DNA from: Chryseobacterium phocaeense
Lineage (GTDB): Bacteria > Bacteroidota > Bacteroidia > Flavobacteriales > Weeksellaceae
Assembly: GCF_900169075.1 (NCBI RefSeq)
Contig: NZ_LT827015.1
Location: 2,434,158 to 2,498,157, forward strand
Direction: 5' to 3'
DNA length: 64,000 bases
Of this stretch, positions 54,399 through 62,178 are shown piece by piece. Under the pieces are notes generated by a model. It saw only the letters and a program-made list of their open reading frames with translations, did no database searches and had not been told where the DNA came from. The position numbers and the translations under genes were made by a program. The stretch's first letter is position 1; each line of letters begins with the position of its first letter.

Positions 54399-54869
54399 AA
54401 GATATTGCCGATGTGTAAGAACCATGATATCCAAAAAGAAGCCCATCACAAAAAAGGTTGATGCCCAGCATCAAAAACAGTTAACCGGTGAGATTGTCCT
54501 GGATTATAGTTTGAGTGCTAACGGAGACTACAAATTGATGGGTATGTTATTTGCTATTCACCATATTACTATAAGGCATTATAAATTCATTCTAAGAGCA
54601 GTATTGATAAAGAGCATTGTATCCATCATCATAACTGTACCACTAGCATGAAGATCTTCTAAATGATTAGAACATATAATACAATAAATTTAGGTAGTAA
54701 CTGCAAGGATTCATATTAATGGAGTTTGCTAAAGTAATAGCATAATCACAGAAATTGAGTTTTTAGGGCTATTTTGAACGGTATTGGGAAAAGGAATCGA
54801 TTTCAAATAAACGTTCATAAAAATATTCAGAAAATAAGAGTGGAAAAATGTAGTGTAAAACATATCGAA
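54399..54869. other. intergenic region with no accepted gene
   Basis: About 470 bp between the flavoprotein fragment and the glycolipid-binding protein gene. A frame from ATG 54424 to 54651 encodes 75 residues without recognisable motif, and I do not accept it. It probably marks a deletion scar. Confidence 0.35.
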
Positions 54870-55430
54870 ATGAGAAAAATCGTCTGGAAAGGCTTGCTTT
54901 ATAAATCCTGGGAAAATTGCAGGATCGAGAAGAAAAATGATGCCTTCTATGTGGAATCAACTATCATTGGTAACTATATGAACCGAGTTTATAATGTAAA
55001 TTATATTTTAAAAATTGACAAAAATTGGTGCATACAGGAATTTGAAATAAAAACAGAAATTGATGGCCAAGGAAATGTAGTTGTGGGAACAAAATCTGAG
55101 GGTCAATGGTCGATCAATGGAATGCTTCGAGCCGAGTTTAATGAATTTCTCTATATTGATATTTCGGTCACTCCCTTCACCAATACCCTGCCCATCAATA
55201 ATTTATTATTGAACATCGGTCAGTCGGCCTATATTGATGTAGTTTATATCAATATTCTCGAAAATGAAATAAAGCCAGCTAAGCAGCTTTATAGCAGAAA
55301 GAAGAAGGACGAATATCTGTACGACAATCTTGATACAGAATTTTCTTCGTCAATCACAGTCGATCAGAAGGGCATTGTAAAGAGCTATCCCGGTCTATTT
55401 GAGTTAGTTTTGGAAGGCAGGGAAAATTAG
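54870..55430 (+). CDS. putative glycolipid-binding family protein (DUF1089-like)
   Basis: A 186-residue cytosolic protein. MRKIVWKGLLYKSWENC and the pattern of strands around YILKIDKNWCIQEFEIKT, GQWSINGM and DISVTPFTNTLPINNL match the putative glycolipid-binding family (PF06475, PA1994-like), a closed beta-barrel related to LolA/LolB-like folds. I use the ATG at 54870, which is where the family begins; the frame is open back to a TTG at 54774. It is convergent with the SRPBCC gene, 21 bp apart. The ligand is unknown. Confidence 0.72.
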   Translation: MRKIVWKGLLYKSWENCRIEKKNDAFYVESTIIGNYMNRVYNVNYILKIDKNWCIQEFEIKTEIDGQGNVVVGTKSEGQWSINGMLRAEFNEFLYIDISVTPFTNTLPINNLLLNIGQSAYIDVVYINILENEIKPAKQLYSRKKKDEYLYDNLDTEFSSSITVDQKGIVKSYPGLFELVLEGREN

Positions 55431-55451
55431 AATAATACCTCTGCGCAGGGT

Positions 55452-55817
55452 TTATGTTTGCATTAACAGGTTAAGATCTTCAATCACTTTTGACCAATAT
55501 TCTCGGGTCACCTCACGTTGACTTTCATTTTTTAATTTATCAACGTGAATCGAAATTGTTGTCTTATCTTTATTTTTGGACGGAATAAATCTGATCTGTA
55601 AGTTTGCGTCTTCAGTGAAATCTTTGTGCCTCCACTTTGTCCGGATATGCGAATATTCCTTAAAAGTTGAAAAATTCTGGTCTACACCTTCAGACCAATA
55701 GCTTAATCCCCGGTCTGAAAAAAAGTCATTCCACAGTGTTTTCAGGTTCGCTGGCATAGTTTTTCTGATTCCGAACTGCCAGCCTGCATCTTTTGTTAAT
55801 CCAGTGCTATTTGCCAT
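55452..55817 (-). CDS. SRPBCC-domain protein (AHSA1-like)
   Basis: A 121-residue single-domain protein. GWQFGIRKTMPANLKTLWND at the start and the C-terminal helix EYWSKVIEDLNLLMQT are typical of START/AHSA1-like ligand-binding folds, and the middle strands (FKEYSHIRTKWRHKD, LQIRFIPSK) fit. The function is unknown; proteins of this type bind hydrophobic ligands or assist stress responses. It is 37 bp downstream of the cyclase-family gene and probably in its operon. Confidence 0.7.
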   Translation of the reverse strand: MANSTGLTKDAGWQFGIRKTMPANLKTLWNDFFSDRGLSYWSEGVDQNFSTFKEYSHIRTKWRHKDFTEDANLQIRFIPSKNKDKTTISIHVDKLKNESQREVTREYWSKVIEDLNLLMQT

Positions 55818-55854
55818 GTTTATCTCCTTTTAAAATGAGTCCAATTGAATATAA

Positions 55855-56748
55855 TTATTTCTTTTCAACCGAAGCAAAAGCCCTGACCGGAAAAGTCCCA
55901 ACATCTTTAAATTTTGGTGGAGCGGCTGTGAACGTAAAATTCTCAGCCGGTAATTTATTTAAATTGCAGAGATGTTCAACTATTAAAATCCCAGCACCCA
56001 ACAGCACCGTATGAACAGGTCTTGTTCTGCCAGCCGTGTCATCTATATTATGGGAGTCAATACCTACAAGTTTGACGTTACAATCCCTAAGATATATTGC
56101 CGCCTGCTCGGTAAGATAAGGATGATCCTGGTAATATAGCTCCGTATTCCAATGTCTATCCCAACCGGTCTGTATTAATACCGCTTTATTTCTGATTTCT
56201 CTATTCTTAAGATGATCGTCCGTAATTGTCAGGGTTTCTGTAAACGGTATATGGATCATTACTGCTTCAAGCTGCGCAAAATTCTTTAATGCCGTTTGGG
56301 CTGTGTCCTTACCATCAGCAAATCTATGAAAGGGGCAATCAATATAAGTTCCGGTGTTGGTGACCATCTCAATTTTTCCAATCTGAAAAGATGTATCCCC
56401 GTCATAGTTTTGTTTTGACTGCTCCCTGGAGAGATAGTCGCAAATATGTGGTGCCTGCAGCCCCTTGTAAGTTATCAGACCATCTTCTATTGTATGACTC
56501 AAATCTATTAACAATTCTTCTGCCACACTTTCATCAATTGGTTTGCGTTTATGAGGCTCAACAAGGATTTTCTTGTTAAGGATATTAACTTGCCCTACCA
56601 TTAGCAGCCGCATATCTTTAACAATGTAGTCGGCCAGGACTCTGTCGCTGATATCGTCTCCGAATATATCCAGCCTAAAATCTTCACCTTTGATACTGCC
56701 ACCATTCGTAAAGAATATCTTGAAGTCAAATTTTACTCTTTTTTCCAT
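55855..56748 (-). CDS. cyclase family protein (kynurenine-formamidase-like) with N-terminal extension
   Basis: A 297-residue protein. The C-terminal 215 residues are a cyclase/formamidase domain: IDLSHTIEDGLITYKG, then NTGTYIDCPFHRFADG, a variant of the metal-binding HxGTHxDxPxH (the first His positions are Asn and Tyr here), then GIDSHNIDD and a late HTVLL. The first 80 residues (IFFTNGGSIKGEDFRLDI, ADYIVKDMRLLMVGQVNILN) are an extra conserved domain of some cyclase relatives. The start is the ATG at 56746-56748. Loss of two metal ligands questions amidohydrolase activity. It is preceded by a Crp/Fnr-type promoter lying within the end of the upstream gene. Confidence 0.75.
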   Translation of the reverse strand: MEKRVKFDFKIFFTNGGSIKGEDFRLDIFGDDISDRVLADYIVKDMRLLMVGQVNILNKKILVEPHKRKPIDESVAEELLIDLSHTIEDGLITYKGLQAPHICDYLSREQSKQNYDGDTSFQIGKIEMVTNTGTYIDCPFHRFADGKDTAQTALKNFAQLEAVMIHIPFTETLTITDDHLKNREIRNKAVLIQTGWDRHWNTELYYQDHPYLTEQAAIYLRDCNVKLVGIDSHNIDDTAGRTRPVHTVLLGAGILIVEHLCNLNKLPAENFTFTAAPPKFKDVGTFPVRAFASVEKK

Positions 56749-56771
56749 AGGATATTTCAATTTTACTATGA

Positions 56772-56815
56772 CAAAAGTGTGAAAATCTAAATATTGTTTA
56801 CTTGACTTAGATCAA
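56772..56815 (-). promoter_or_regulatory. Crp/Fnr-type class II promoter of the cyclase-family gene
   Basis: The box TTGACTTAGATCAA (56802-56815) is close to the classical FNR box TTGAT-N4-ATCAA. The -7 candidate CACTTTTG (56779 to 56772, minus strand) differs from TAnnTTTG at one base. Centre-to-end distance is 36.5 bp, as at the lipoprotein and katE promoters. The box lies inside the last codons of regulator 4, and the leader to the ATG would be about 20 nt. Confidence 0.55.
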
Positions 56816-57518
56816 TTTGATTGATTTTTTTACTCCTGATCCTACTAAGTGTTTCAGGGCTGATCCCAAGGTAAGAAGCGATATGGAAAAGCGGAATCTG
56901 TGTATCTGCATTCGGGAACTGTTTTAGAAAATAGTGATAGCGTTCATTGGCATCCAGCAGCAGAAACGAACTTTCCCTACGGCATTTTTTGATATATTCT
57001 TTGGCCAGAATATTATTCAATAAAATATTCCATTTGGTATCCTCCCGGATCAGTTTGTCCATAAGAGCCTTTGGTATACTTATCAAATCACATTGTTCAA
57101 TACACTGGAAACATAATTTGGTTTTCTCCTGAGTAAGAAAACTTGTAAACGCAGTAAAAAATTCATTTTCAAAAAAGAATTCAGTATTGATTTCTTTATA
57201 ATCCTTTTGATAGAAACTTCTTATGATCCCTTTTTGGAGGAAAAAGAGTTTGGCCGCAACGGATAATGGGTTTATCACATGGCTTCCCATGTCTGCGTTG
57301 AAAATGCTAACATGGTCCTCCAAAAGCAGGACTTCCTCATCATTCAGTGGAAAAAGACACTGAATGCTATTGATCAATTGGATTAACGGGTTATTTTCCA
57401 AGCCTGATAGTTTAAAATTTCCGATTACATATGAGTTTGTGCAACGAACGATCCGATAATTAAAAGTAATAAATATTAAGCATTTGTTGAATGTTAATAA
57501 TAAAAATAATATATTCAT
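56787..57518 (-). CDS. Crp/Fnr family transcriptional regulator (4)
   Basis: A regulator of the other Bacteroidota Crp/Fnr subfamily, resembling that at 61457. The barrel region contains AKLFFLQKGIIRSFYQKDYK and TEFFFENEFFTAFTSFLT. The HTH is PLFHIASYLGISPETLSRIR, with SRIR typical of this subfamily. The frame starts at the ATG 57518, but the family would be expected to begin near LENNPLIQLINS about 40 residues in, where only TTG is available, so the true start is uncertain. It precedes the cyclase-family gene by 38 bp and may be its regulator. Confidence 0.82.
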   Translation of the reverse strand: MNILFLLLTFNKCLIFITFNYRIVRCTNSYVIGNFKLSGLENNPLIQLINSIQCLFPLNDEEVLLLEDHVSIFNADMGSHVINPLSVAAKLFFLQKGIIRSFYQKDYKEINTEFFFENEFFTAFTSFLTQEKTKLCFQCIEQCDLISIPKALMDKLIREDTKWNILLNNILAKEYIKKCRRESSFLLLDANERYHYFLKQFPNADTQIPLFHIASYLGISPETLSRIRSKKINQIDLSQVNNI

Positions 57519-58165
57519 TAAAAAATGGTGTTAAATCCAAAAGTTCCTGAATGGTTCTCCCATTTTTTTATACTTACCTCTGTTTTATCTTCAAATTATA
57601 GATAGTGATATTTTAAAAGAAGTATCAATTGATATTTAAGTATTTATAGATTGCTTTATCTTTTCAATGCGTTTTGATAGATTTATATATATCTAAAGGA
57701 ATAGTGATTATGAGAGTGGATTTTATACTTGGTTGTCAAATTTCTCAGAGATAGTTATACCTGTATTTGCAACTGATAATTGTTAATCAATTTATATAGA
57801 AATTAGACTCATTAAGTACAGTAAATTAACCTTTATACTAATGGTAATTGTTTAAATCTAAATCGTTTTGTATGAAAATGAATTATTATAAAAAAGGCTG
57901 TAAAAGTTCTAAAGAATTACCTTTAAATAAATATTAATTCATTCATTTAAAGTATGCTAGTATATATTAAGTGCAGTGAATTAACCAATAAAATCGTACG
58001 ATTTTTATTTTGGAACTAGGGGGACAAAACTGGGGACAAATTTAACTGATTTATAGTGCTAATTTTCTTTTGTAAAACACATAAATTACTGTAATACAGT
58101 GATATATAGTATATTTAAAAGGATTTACTTAATTATTTTAAGTTATTGATTTTCAGCTATTTATA
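57519..58165. other. AT-rich boundary region beside mnmE
   Basis: About 650 bp without a gene. A 21-bp direct repeat (57811-57831 and 57966-57986, 19 of 21 identical, around ATTAAGTACAG) and two GGGGACAAA words (58020-58028, 58032-58040) lie here. This separates the accessory region from mnmE and may be the scar of an integrated element. Confidence 0.45.
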
Positions 58166-59551
58166 TTATTTCCCGATACAAAACTTAGAAAAAATATTCC
58201 CCAGCACCTCATCATTAGTTACTTCACCGGATATTTCGCCGAGGTGTTCCAAAGCATTTCTCAGCTCGTAAGCTAAAAGTTCTGTGGAGATCTGGAAAGA
58301 AATAGCTTCTTTCACTTTATGGGTAGCCTCCAGGGATTTCTGCAGGGCTTCAAAGTGTCTTTGGTTGGTGATGATGACGTTGCTTTCCTGGGACTTTAAC
58401 TGCTCAACGTAAGAAGAGAGTTCGTTTTTAAGATCCTGGATATTTTGGTTTTCAACGGCAGAAATCCTGATAAAATCAAATTCCTGATCGATTTCTTTTC
58501 TGAAAATATCTTCTACAGACTCATATTTCGGAGGCAGTACTTCATCAATTTTTGTAGCGCAGATAATCAGCTTCAGGTCGTCTCTCTGCAAAGATCTGAT
58601 CATTTCAATATCTTCCGAATAATCTTCTGTAGCTGCGTCTGCAAGATATACCAGGACATTGGCATTTTCTACTTTTTCCTTTGCTTTTTTCACCCCGATG
58701 GCTTCAATCTCATCCATGGTTTCACGGAGTCCGGCCGTATCAATCAAACGGAAAGCGTGGCCTTTAATATGCAGCACTTCTTCAATGGTATCCCTTGTGG
58801 TTCCCGCAATATTACTGACAATCGCTCTTTCCTCTTTCAGCAAAGCATTCAGCAGGGTGGATTTCCCGGCGTTCGGTTTTCCGATAATGGCAACTGCGGT
58901 TCCGTTTTTAATGGCATTTCCGTACTGGAAACTTTCGATCAGGGATTCTAATTTATGTTCAATTTTATCTAAAAGTCCTTTAAGCGCTGTTCTATCCGCG
59001 AACTCCACATCTTCCTCCGCAAAATCAAGCTCAAGCTCTATCAGCGAAACAAAATTCAGAAGATCTGTTCTCAATATAGAAATTTCATTGGTAATGCCGC
59101 CTTTCAGCTGGTTGATCGCCACTTTTCTTGACGCTTCGTTTTCTGATGCAATCACGTCTGCAATGGCTTCTGCCTGCGAAAGATCTATTCTTCCATTGAT
59201 AAACGCACGAAGGGTAAATTCCCCTGCCTTAGCCATTCTCGCCCCGTTTTTGATCAGAGTTTCCAGAATACGTTTTCCGATATGCGGTGAACCGTGAAAA
59301 GCAATTTCCACAGAATTTTCCGTAGTAAAGCTTTTCGGAGCCAGGAAAATAGAAAGCATCACCTCATCCACTGCTTCTTCCCCATCCATAAAATAACCGT
59401 AATGAATGGTGTGAGACGGCTGATTTTCCAGTTTTTTAGTCGGAAAGCTTTTCTGGACCACCGGTAAAGCATCATTTCCGGAAACCCGGATAATCCCTAA
59501 AGCTCCTACTCCGTTGGCCGTAGCCAGTGCGCAAATCGTATCGTTATTCAT
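58166..59551 (-). CDS. mnmE: tRNA modification GTPase MnmE
   Basis: A 461-residue MnmE/TrmE, which with MnmG installs the 5-carboxymethylaminomethyl group on wobble uridine of certain tRNAs. The N-terminal folate-binding domain opens with TICALATANGVGALGIIRVSG. The G domain has GKPNAGKSTLLNAL (G1), DTAGLRE (G3) and ATKID (G4). The C terminus ends in the conserved FCIGK, whose Cys is needed for the reaction. The length is normal. The start is the ATG at 59549-59551. The gene is transcribed towards the accessory region; its 3' end is a known integration site for some genomic islands. Confidence 0.96.
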   Translation of the reverse strand: MNNDTICALATANGVGALGIIRVSGNDALPVVQKSFPTKKLENQPSHTIHYGYFMDGEEAVDEVMLSIFLAPKSFTTENSVEIAFHGSPHIGKRILETLIKNGARMAKAGEFTLRAFINGRIDLSQAEAIADVIASENEASRKVAINQLKGGITNEISILRTDLLNFVSLIELELDFAEEDVEFADRTALKGLLDKIEHKLESLIESFQYGNAIKNGTAVAIIGKPNAGKSTLLNALLKEERAIVSNIAGTTRDTIEEVLHIKGHAFRLIDTAGLRETMDEIEAIGVKKAKEKVENANVLVYLADAATEDYSEDIEMIRSLQRDDLKLIICATKIDEVLPPKYESVEDIFRKEIDQEFDFIRISAVENQNIQDLKNELSSYVEQLKSQESNVIITNQRHFEALQKSLEATHKVKEAISFQISTELLAYELRNALEHLGEISGEVTNDEVLGNIFSKFCIGK

Positions 59552-59752
59552 GGAGCAAATTTACGTTTTTTCGGGTTAATTTTTAGCGGAGGCTTTTATA
59601 CAGATTGTCTATTGTTTTCATTGGAACTTTTTTTATTCCTTCAGAATTTAGATTAGTGGCATTTGTGTTAACATTAGTGACATTAGTGTTTAAAATTTAA
59701 GATGAGATTGCTTCGTCACTACGTTCCTCGCAATGACTGCTGCAATGATGGT

Positions 59753-60331
59753 TTATTTTTGCTTTCTTCCGAGTTCTTTTATTTTCCGAATCCATTTACC
59801 ACGCTGCATTTCCGTGGAATTTCTTATAATTCCCACATAAGTAACCTTTACAGGTCTGATCCCGCAGAATTCCAGGGTAGATTTTTTCAGCTGATTAACG
59901 CTGGGCCTGCCGTAAAACAGACGGTAATACCATCCCGGCTGGTCCAGAGTCGTGATAATATGTGCCGTTTTTCCTTTCAGTAGCTTATCCCACCAGATTG
60001 AGTTTTCCCTGTATTGATAGGCAAACCCCGGAAGAAAAAGCCGGTCGAGGAAGCCCTTCATCAGGGCAGGCAACCCGCCCCACCACACCGGGTGGAGCCA
60101 TACCAGATGATCTGCCCATTGGATTATCTCCCAGGCTTTCAGAAGATCCGGTTCCAGCTCCATTCTTTTCTGGTATCCAAAATGAAGGATGGGATCAAAA
60201 TCTAATTCCGCTATGATGATTTCTTTTATTTCCGTTCTGGCTTCCAGGGCTCCTTCTTTATAGGCTTTTGCAAGTCCAAAGTTAAAGGAATCCTTATTGG
60301 GATGCCCGTTGATAATGGCTATTTTTTTCAT
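59753..60331 (-). CDS. NAD(P)H quinone oxidoreductase, flavodoxin-like fold
   Basis: A 192-residue member of the Flavodoxin_2 family. IINGHPNKDSFNFGLAKAY is the FMN-phosphate loop, and HPVWWGGLPALMKGFLDRLF plus TTLDQPGWYY match the NQO1/KefF-type active site. It reduces quinones or dyes with two electrons using NAD(P)H. Its ATG overlaps the stop of the upstream gene (ATGA at 60328-60331), so the two are translationally coupled. Confidence 0.87.
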   Translation of the reverse strand: MKKIAIINGHPNKDSFNFGLAKAYKEGALEARTEIKEIIIAELDFDPILHFGYQKRMELEPDLLKAWEIIQWADHLVWLHPVWWGGLPALMKGFLDRLFLPGFAYQYRENSIWWDKLLKGKTAHIITTLDQPGWYYRLFYGRPSVNQLKKSTLEFCGIRPVKVTYVGIIRNSTEMQRGKWIRKIKELGRKQK

Positions 60332-61353
60332 TTTGATGTTTTTATTTGAATGGTTTCGTAAGCTTTAAGTTTTTCCATCAAAGAATAAGGCTGATGCAGC
60401 TGATGGCTGAAACAGACTGAGTTTTCATGAATATTCTGCAACAGTTCTTCCGTATGCAGTACCGCAGAAAGTGCCGTTAATTCGGCCTGACCTTTTTCGC
60501 TCTTCAGGCTCAGCTTTTCACTACCCTGTTTTGTTTTTACAATGATTTCAAATACGCTCTGATCCCCTTTTCCACTGGATCCGAAAATCATTCTCCTCTC
60601 TTTTAAGGATAGGATATTAAAAATTCTGATTTTTTGAAATGCACCCAGCAGCCAGGTAATCAGTTTTGAATTATAGGTCATTTTTACATTTACACCAGGG
60701 ACTTTTCCAATCTGATTTAAAATATACAGATCCGGGACGTCAAAATTATAGGCCTCCCGGCTGCCAATTCCAAAAGAGAAATCGAACTTTTCAGAATCTA
60801 AAAAATGTCTGATGGAAACTTCCTTATTATTTTCATACCGGATAAACGGTTTCGCTACATTTTCAGCCATAAAATGCGCTGAGCTTTCTCCTGCCAGATC
60901 TTTCACGGAATAATAAACGAAAAGCTTCACTTCCTGTATATCAGAGTTTCCCGGTGAAAGTGTTTTTACCAGTCCGCTCACAATTCCTCCCATCCATCCT
61001 GAACTGAAAACAATCCTGCTGTTAACTTTCCTGCTTTTCGCAAGATTATAAGCTCGGACAAGGTCAGGCGTAGGTTTTGTAATATCTAAATAATCAATCC
61101 CGTTGTCTATCGCAAAGCGAAGAATATGATCGGACTGGTCATTAACGGACAGAATAATAAGACTGATCTTCTTATCCGGGATCACCTGAAAAGAAGCAGG
61201 GTCTGTGACATCAATCTTCAGATCATTTTCCGTATTTCCTCCTTTTCTGCCGCCCGTGAAAATATGTATGTGTGGGTTTCTTGATTTCAGAATCCGGATG
61301 ATGGTTTTTCCTACAAGGCCGTTTCCTCCAACAACCAGAATATTATGCTCCAT
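60328..61353 (-). CDS. saccharopine-dehydrogenase-like NAD(P)-binding protein
   Basis: A 341-residue protein with an N-terminal Rossmann fold: ILVVGGNGLVGKTIIRIL, then FTGGRKGG and ILSVNDQSDHILRFAIDNGI, as in saccharopine dehydrogenase-like and enoyl-reductase-like proteins. The rest (IRYENNKEVSIRHFLDSE, MIFGSSGKGDQSVFEI) fits the second domain of that family, of unknown substrate. I start at the ATG 61351-61353, since the motif begins four residues on; the longer frame has 16 unlikely residues. It is coupled to the quinone reductase and lies 103 bp downstream of a Crp/Fnr gene. Confidence 0.78.
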   Translation of the reverse strand: MEHNILVVGGNGLVGKTIIRILKSRNPHIHIFTGGRKGGNTENDLKIDVTDPASFQVIPDKKISLIILSVNDQSDHILRFAIDNGIDYLDITKPTPDLVRAYNLAKSRKVNSRIVFSSGWMGGIVSGLVKTLSPGNSDIQEVKLFVYYSVKDLAGESSAHFMAENVAKPFIRYENNKEVSIRHFLDSEKFDFSFGIGSREAYNFDVPDLYILNQIGKVPGVNVKMTYNSKLITWLLGAFQKIRIFNILSLKERRMIFGSSGKGDQSVFEIIVKTKQGSEKLSLKSEKGQAELTALSAVLHTEELLQNIHENSVCFSHQLHQPYSLMEKLKAYETIQIKTSK

Positions 61354-61456
61354 ATTTTTTTTGACAAAATTATAGAGCTGCACCGCTGAAATACAGGACA
61401 AATGTCTAAAACGACATACAGACTTTATAAGCTAGAGCTGAAGAAAGATCAATACG

Positions 61457-62023
61457 CTAAAGACTTACTTCTTTTCTGATCCTGCTGAGATGTCTCTGGG
61501 TAATGCCAAGGTAAGAAGCAAGGTACTGCAAAGGAATCGTCTGAACATAGTCCGGCTGTGTGCCCAGCAGGATTTCATACCGCTTCGCTGCAGTGTCACG
61601 CTGAAGCTGAAAGAATCTTTTTTCAAGCTCGAGGTATTCCTGTTCTGCAATTTTCTTTAAAAACTTAGTCCAGTTGAGATCATCTTTTACCAGTTGATCT
61701 GCAGCATCTTTTTTTAAGATCAACAGGTCGGCATCGGTAATGGCCTGCATATTTTCCCGGCTGGGGCAATCTGAGATAAATGAAGAATAGGCCGCCATCA
61801 TCTGATTGGGAAACCTGAAACAGTACGTTATATCTTTTCCTTCATCCGACAGATAATAGGAACGGAAAATTCCGGATACGATAAATGCAATCTCTGTACA
61901 GTTTTCTCCCTCCTGTACAAAGAAATCATTTTTAAATACTTTCCGGGCTTTAAAAAGCTGCAGAAAATCTTTGATTTCCTGCTCCGGGAATAGTTCAAAA
62001 CTCCGGAAAAACTGTTCTATCAT
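61457..62023 (-). CDS. Crp/Fnr family transcriptional regulator (5)
   Basis: A 188-residue regulator. The barrel contains EIAFIVSGIFRSYYLSDEGK and TYCFRFPNQMMAAYSSFI, and the winged helix is PLQYLASYLGITQRHLSRIR. It belongs to the same subfamily as regulator 4, the one widespread in Bacteroidota next to redox genes. It is transcribed towards the saccharopine-dehydrogenase-like and quinone reductase genes 103 bp downstream, so it is their likely regulator. The start is the ATG at 62021-62023. Confidence 0.88.
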   Translation of the reverse strand: MIEQFFRSFELFPEQEIKDFLQLFKARKVFKNDFFVQEGENCTEIAFIVSGIFRSYYLSDEGKDITYCFRFPNQMMAAYSSFISDCPSRENMQAITDADLLILKKDAADQLVKDDLNWTKFLKKIAEQEYLELEKRFFQLQRDTAAKRYEILLGTQPDYVQTIPLQYLASYLGITQRHLSRIRKEVSL

Positions 62024-62178
62024 CTTTTCAAAATTATACCCAGAATCCGTCCGGGCATGCCATGTTCAGCGAAATTAAGCAAATATCCGGTCATAGCATG
62101 TATACTATGGACAGGAAAAATAACTGCTTCGTAATATTGTTGTATATTGAAGGGTAATTTAATTATAAATGACAGCAA

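Noticed and set aside
54424..54651. A 75-codon frame after the flavoprotein fragment
   Set aside because: No recognisable domain, no promoter and irregular composition. It fits a deletion scar better than a gene.
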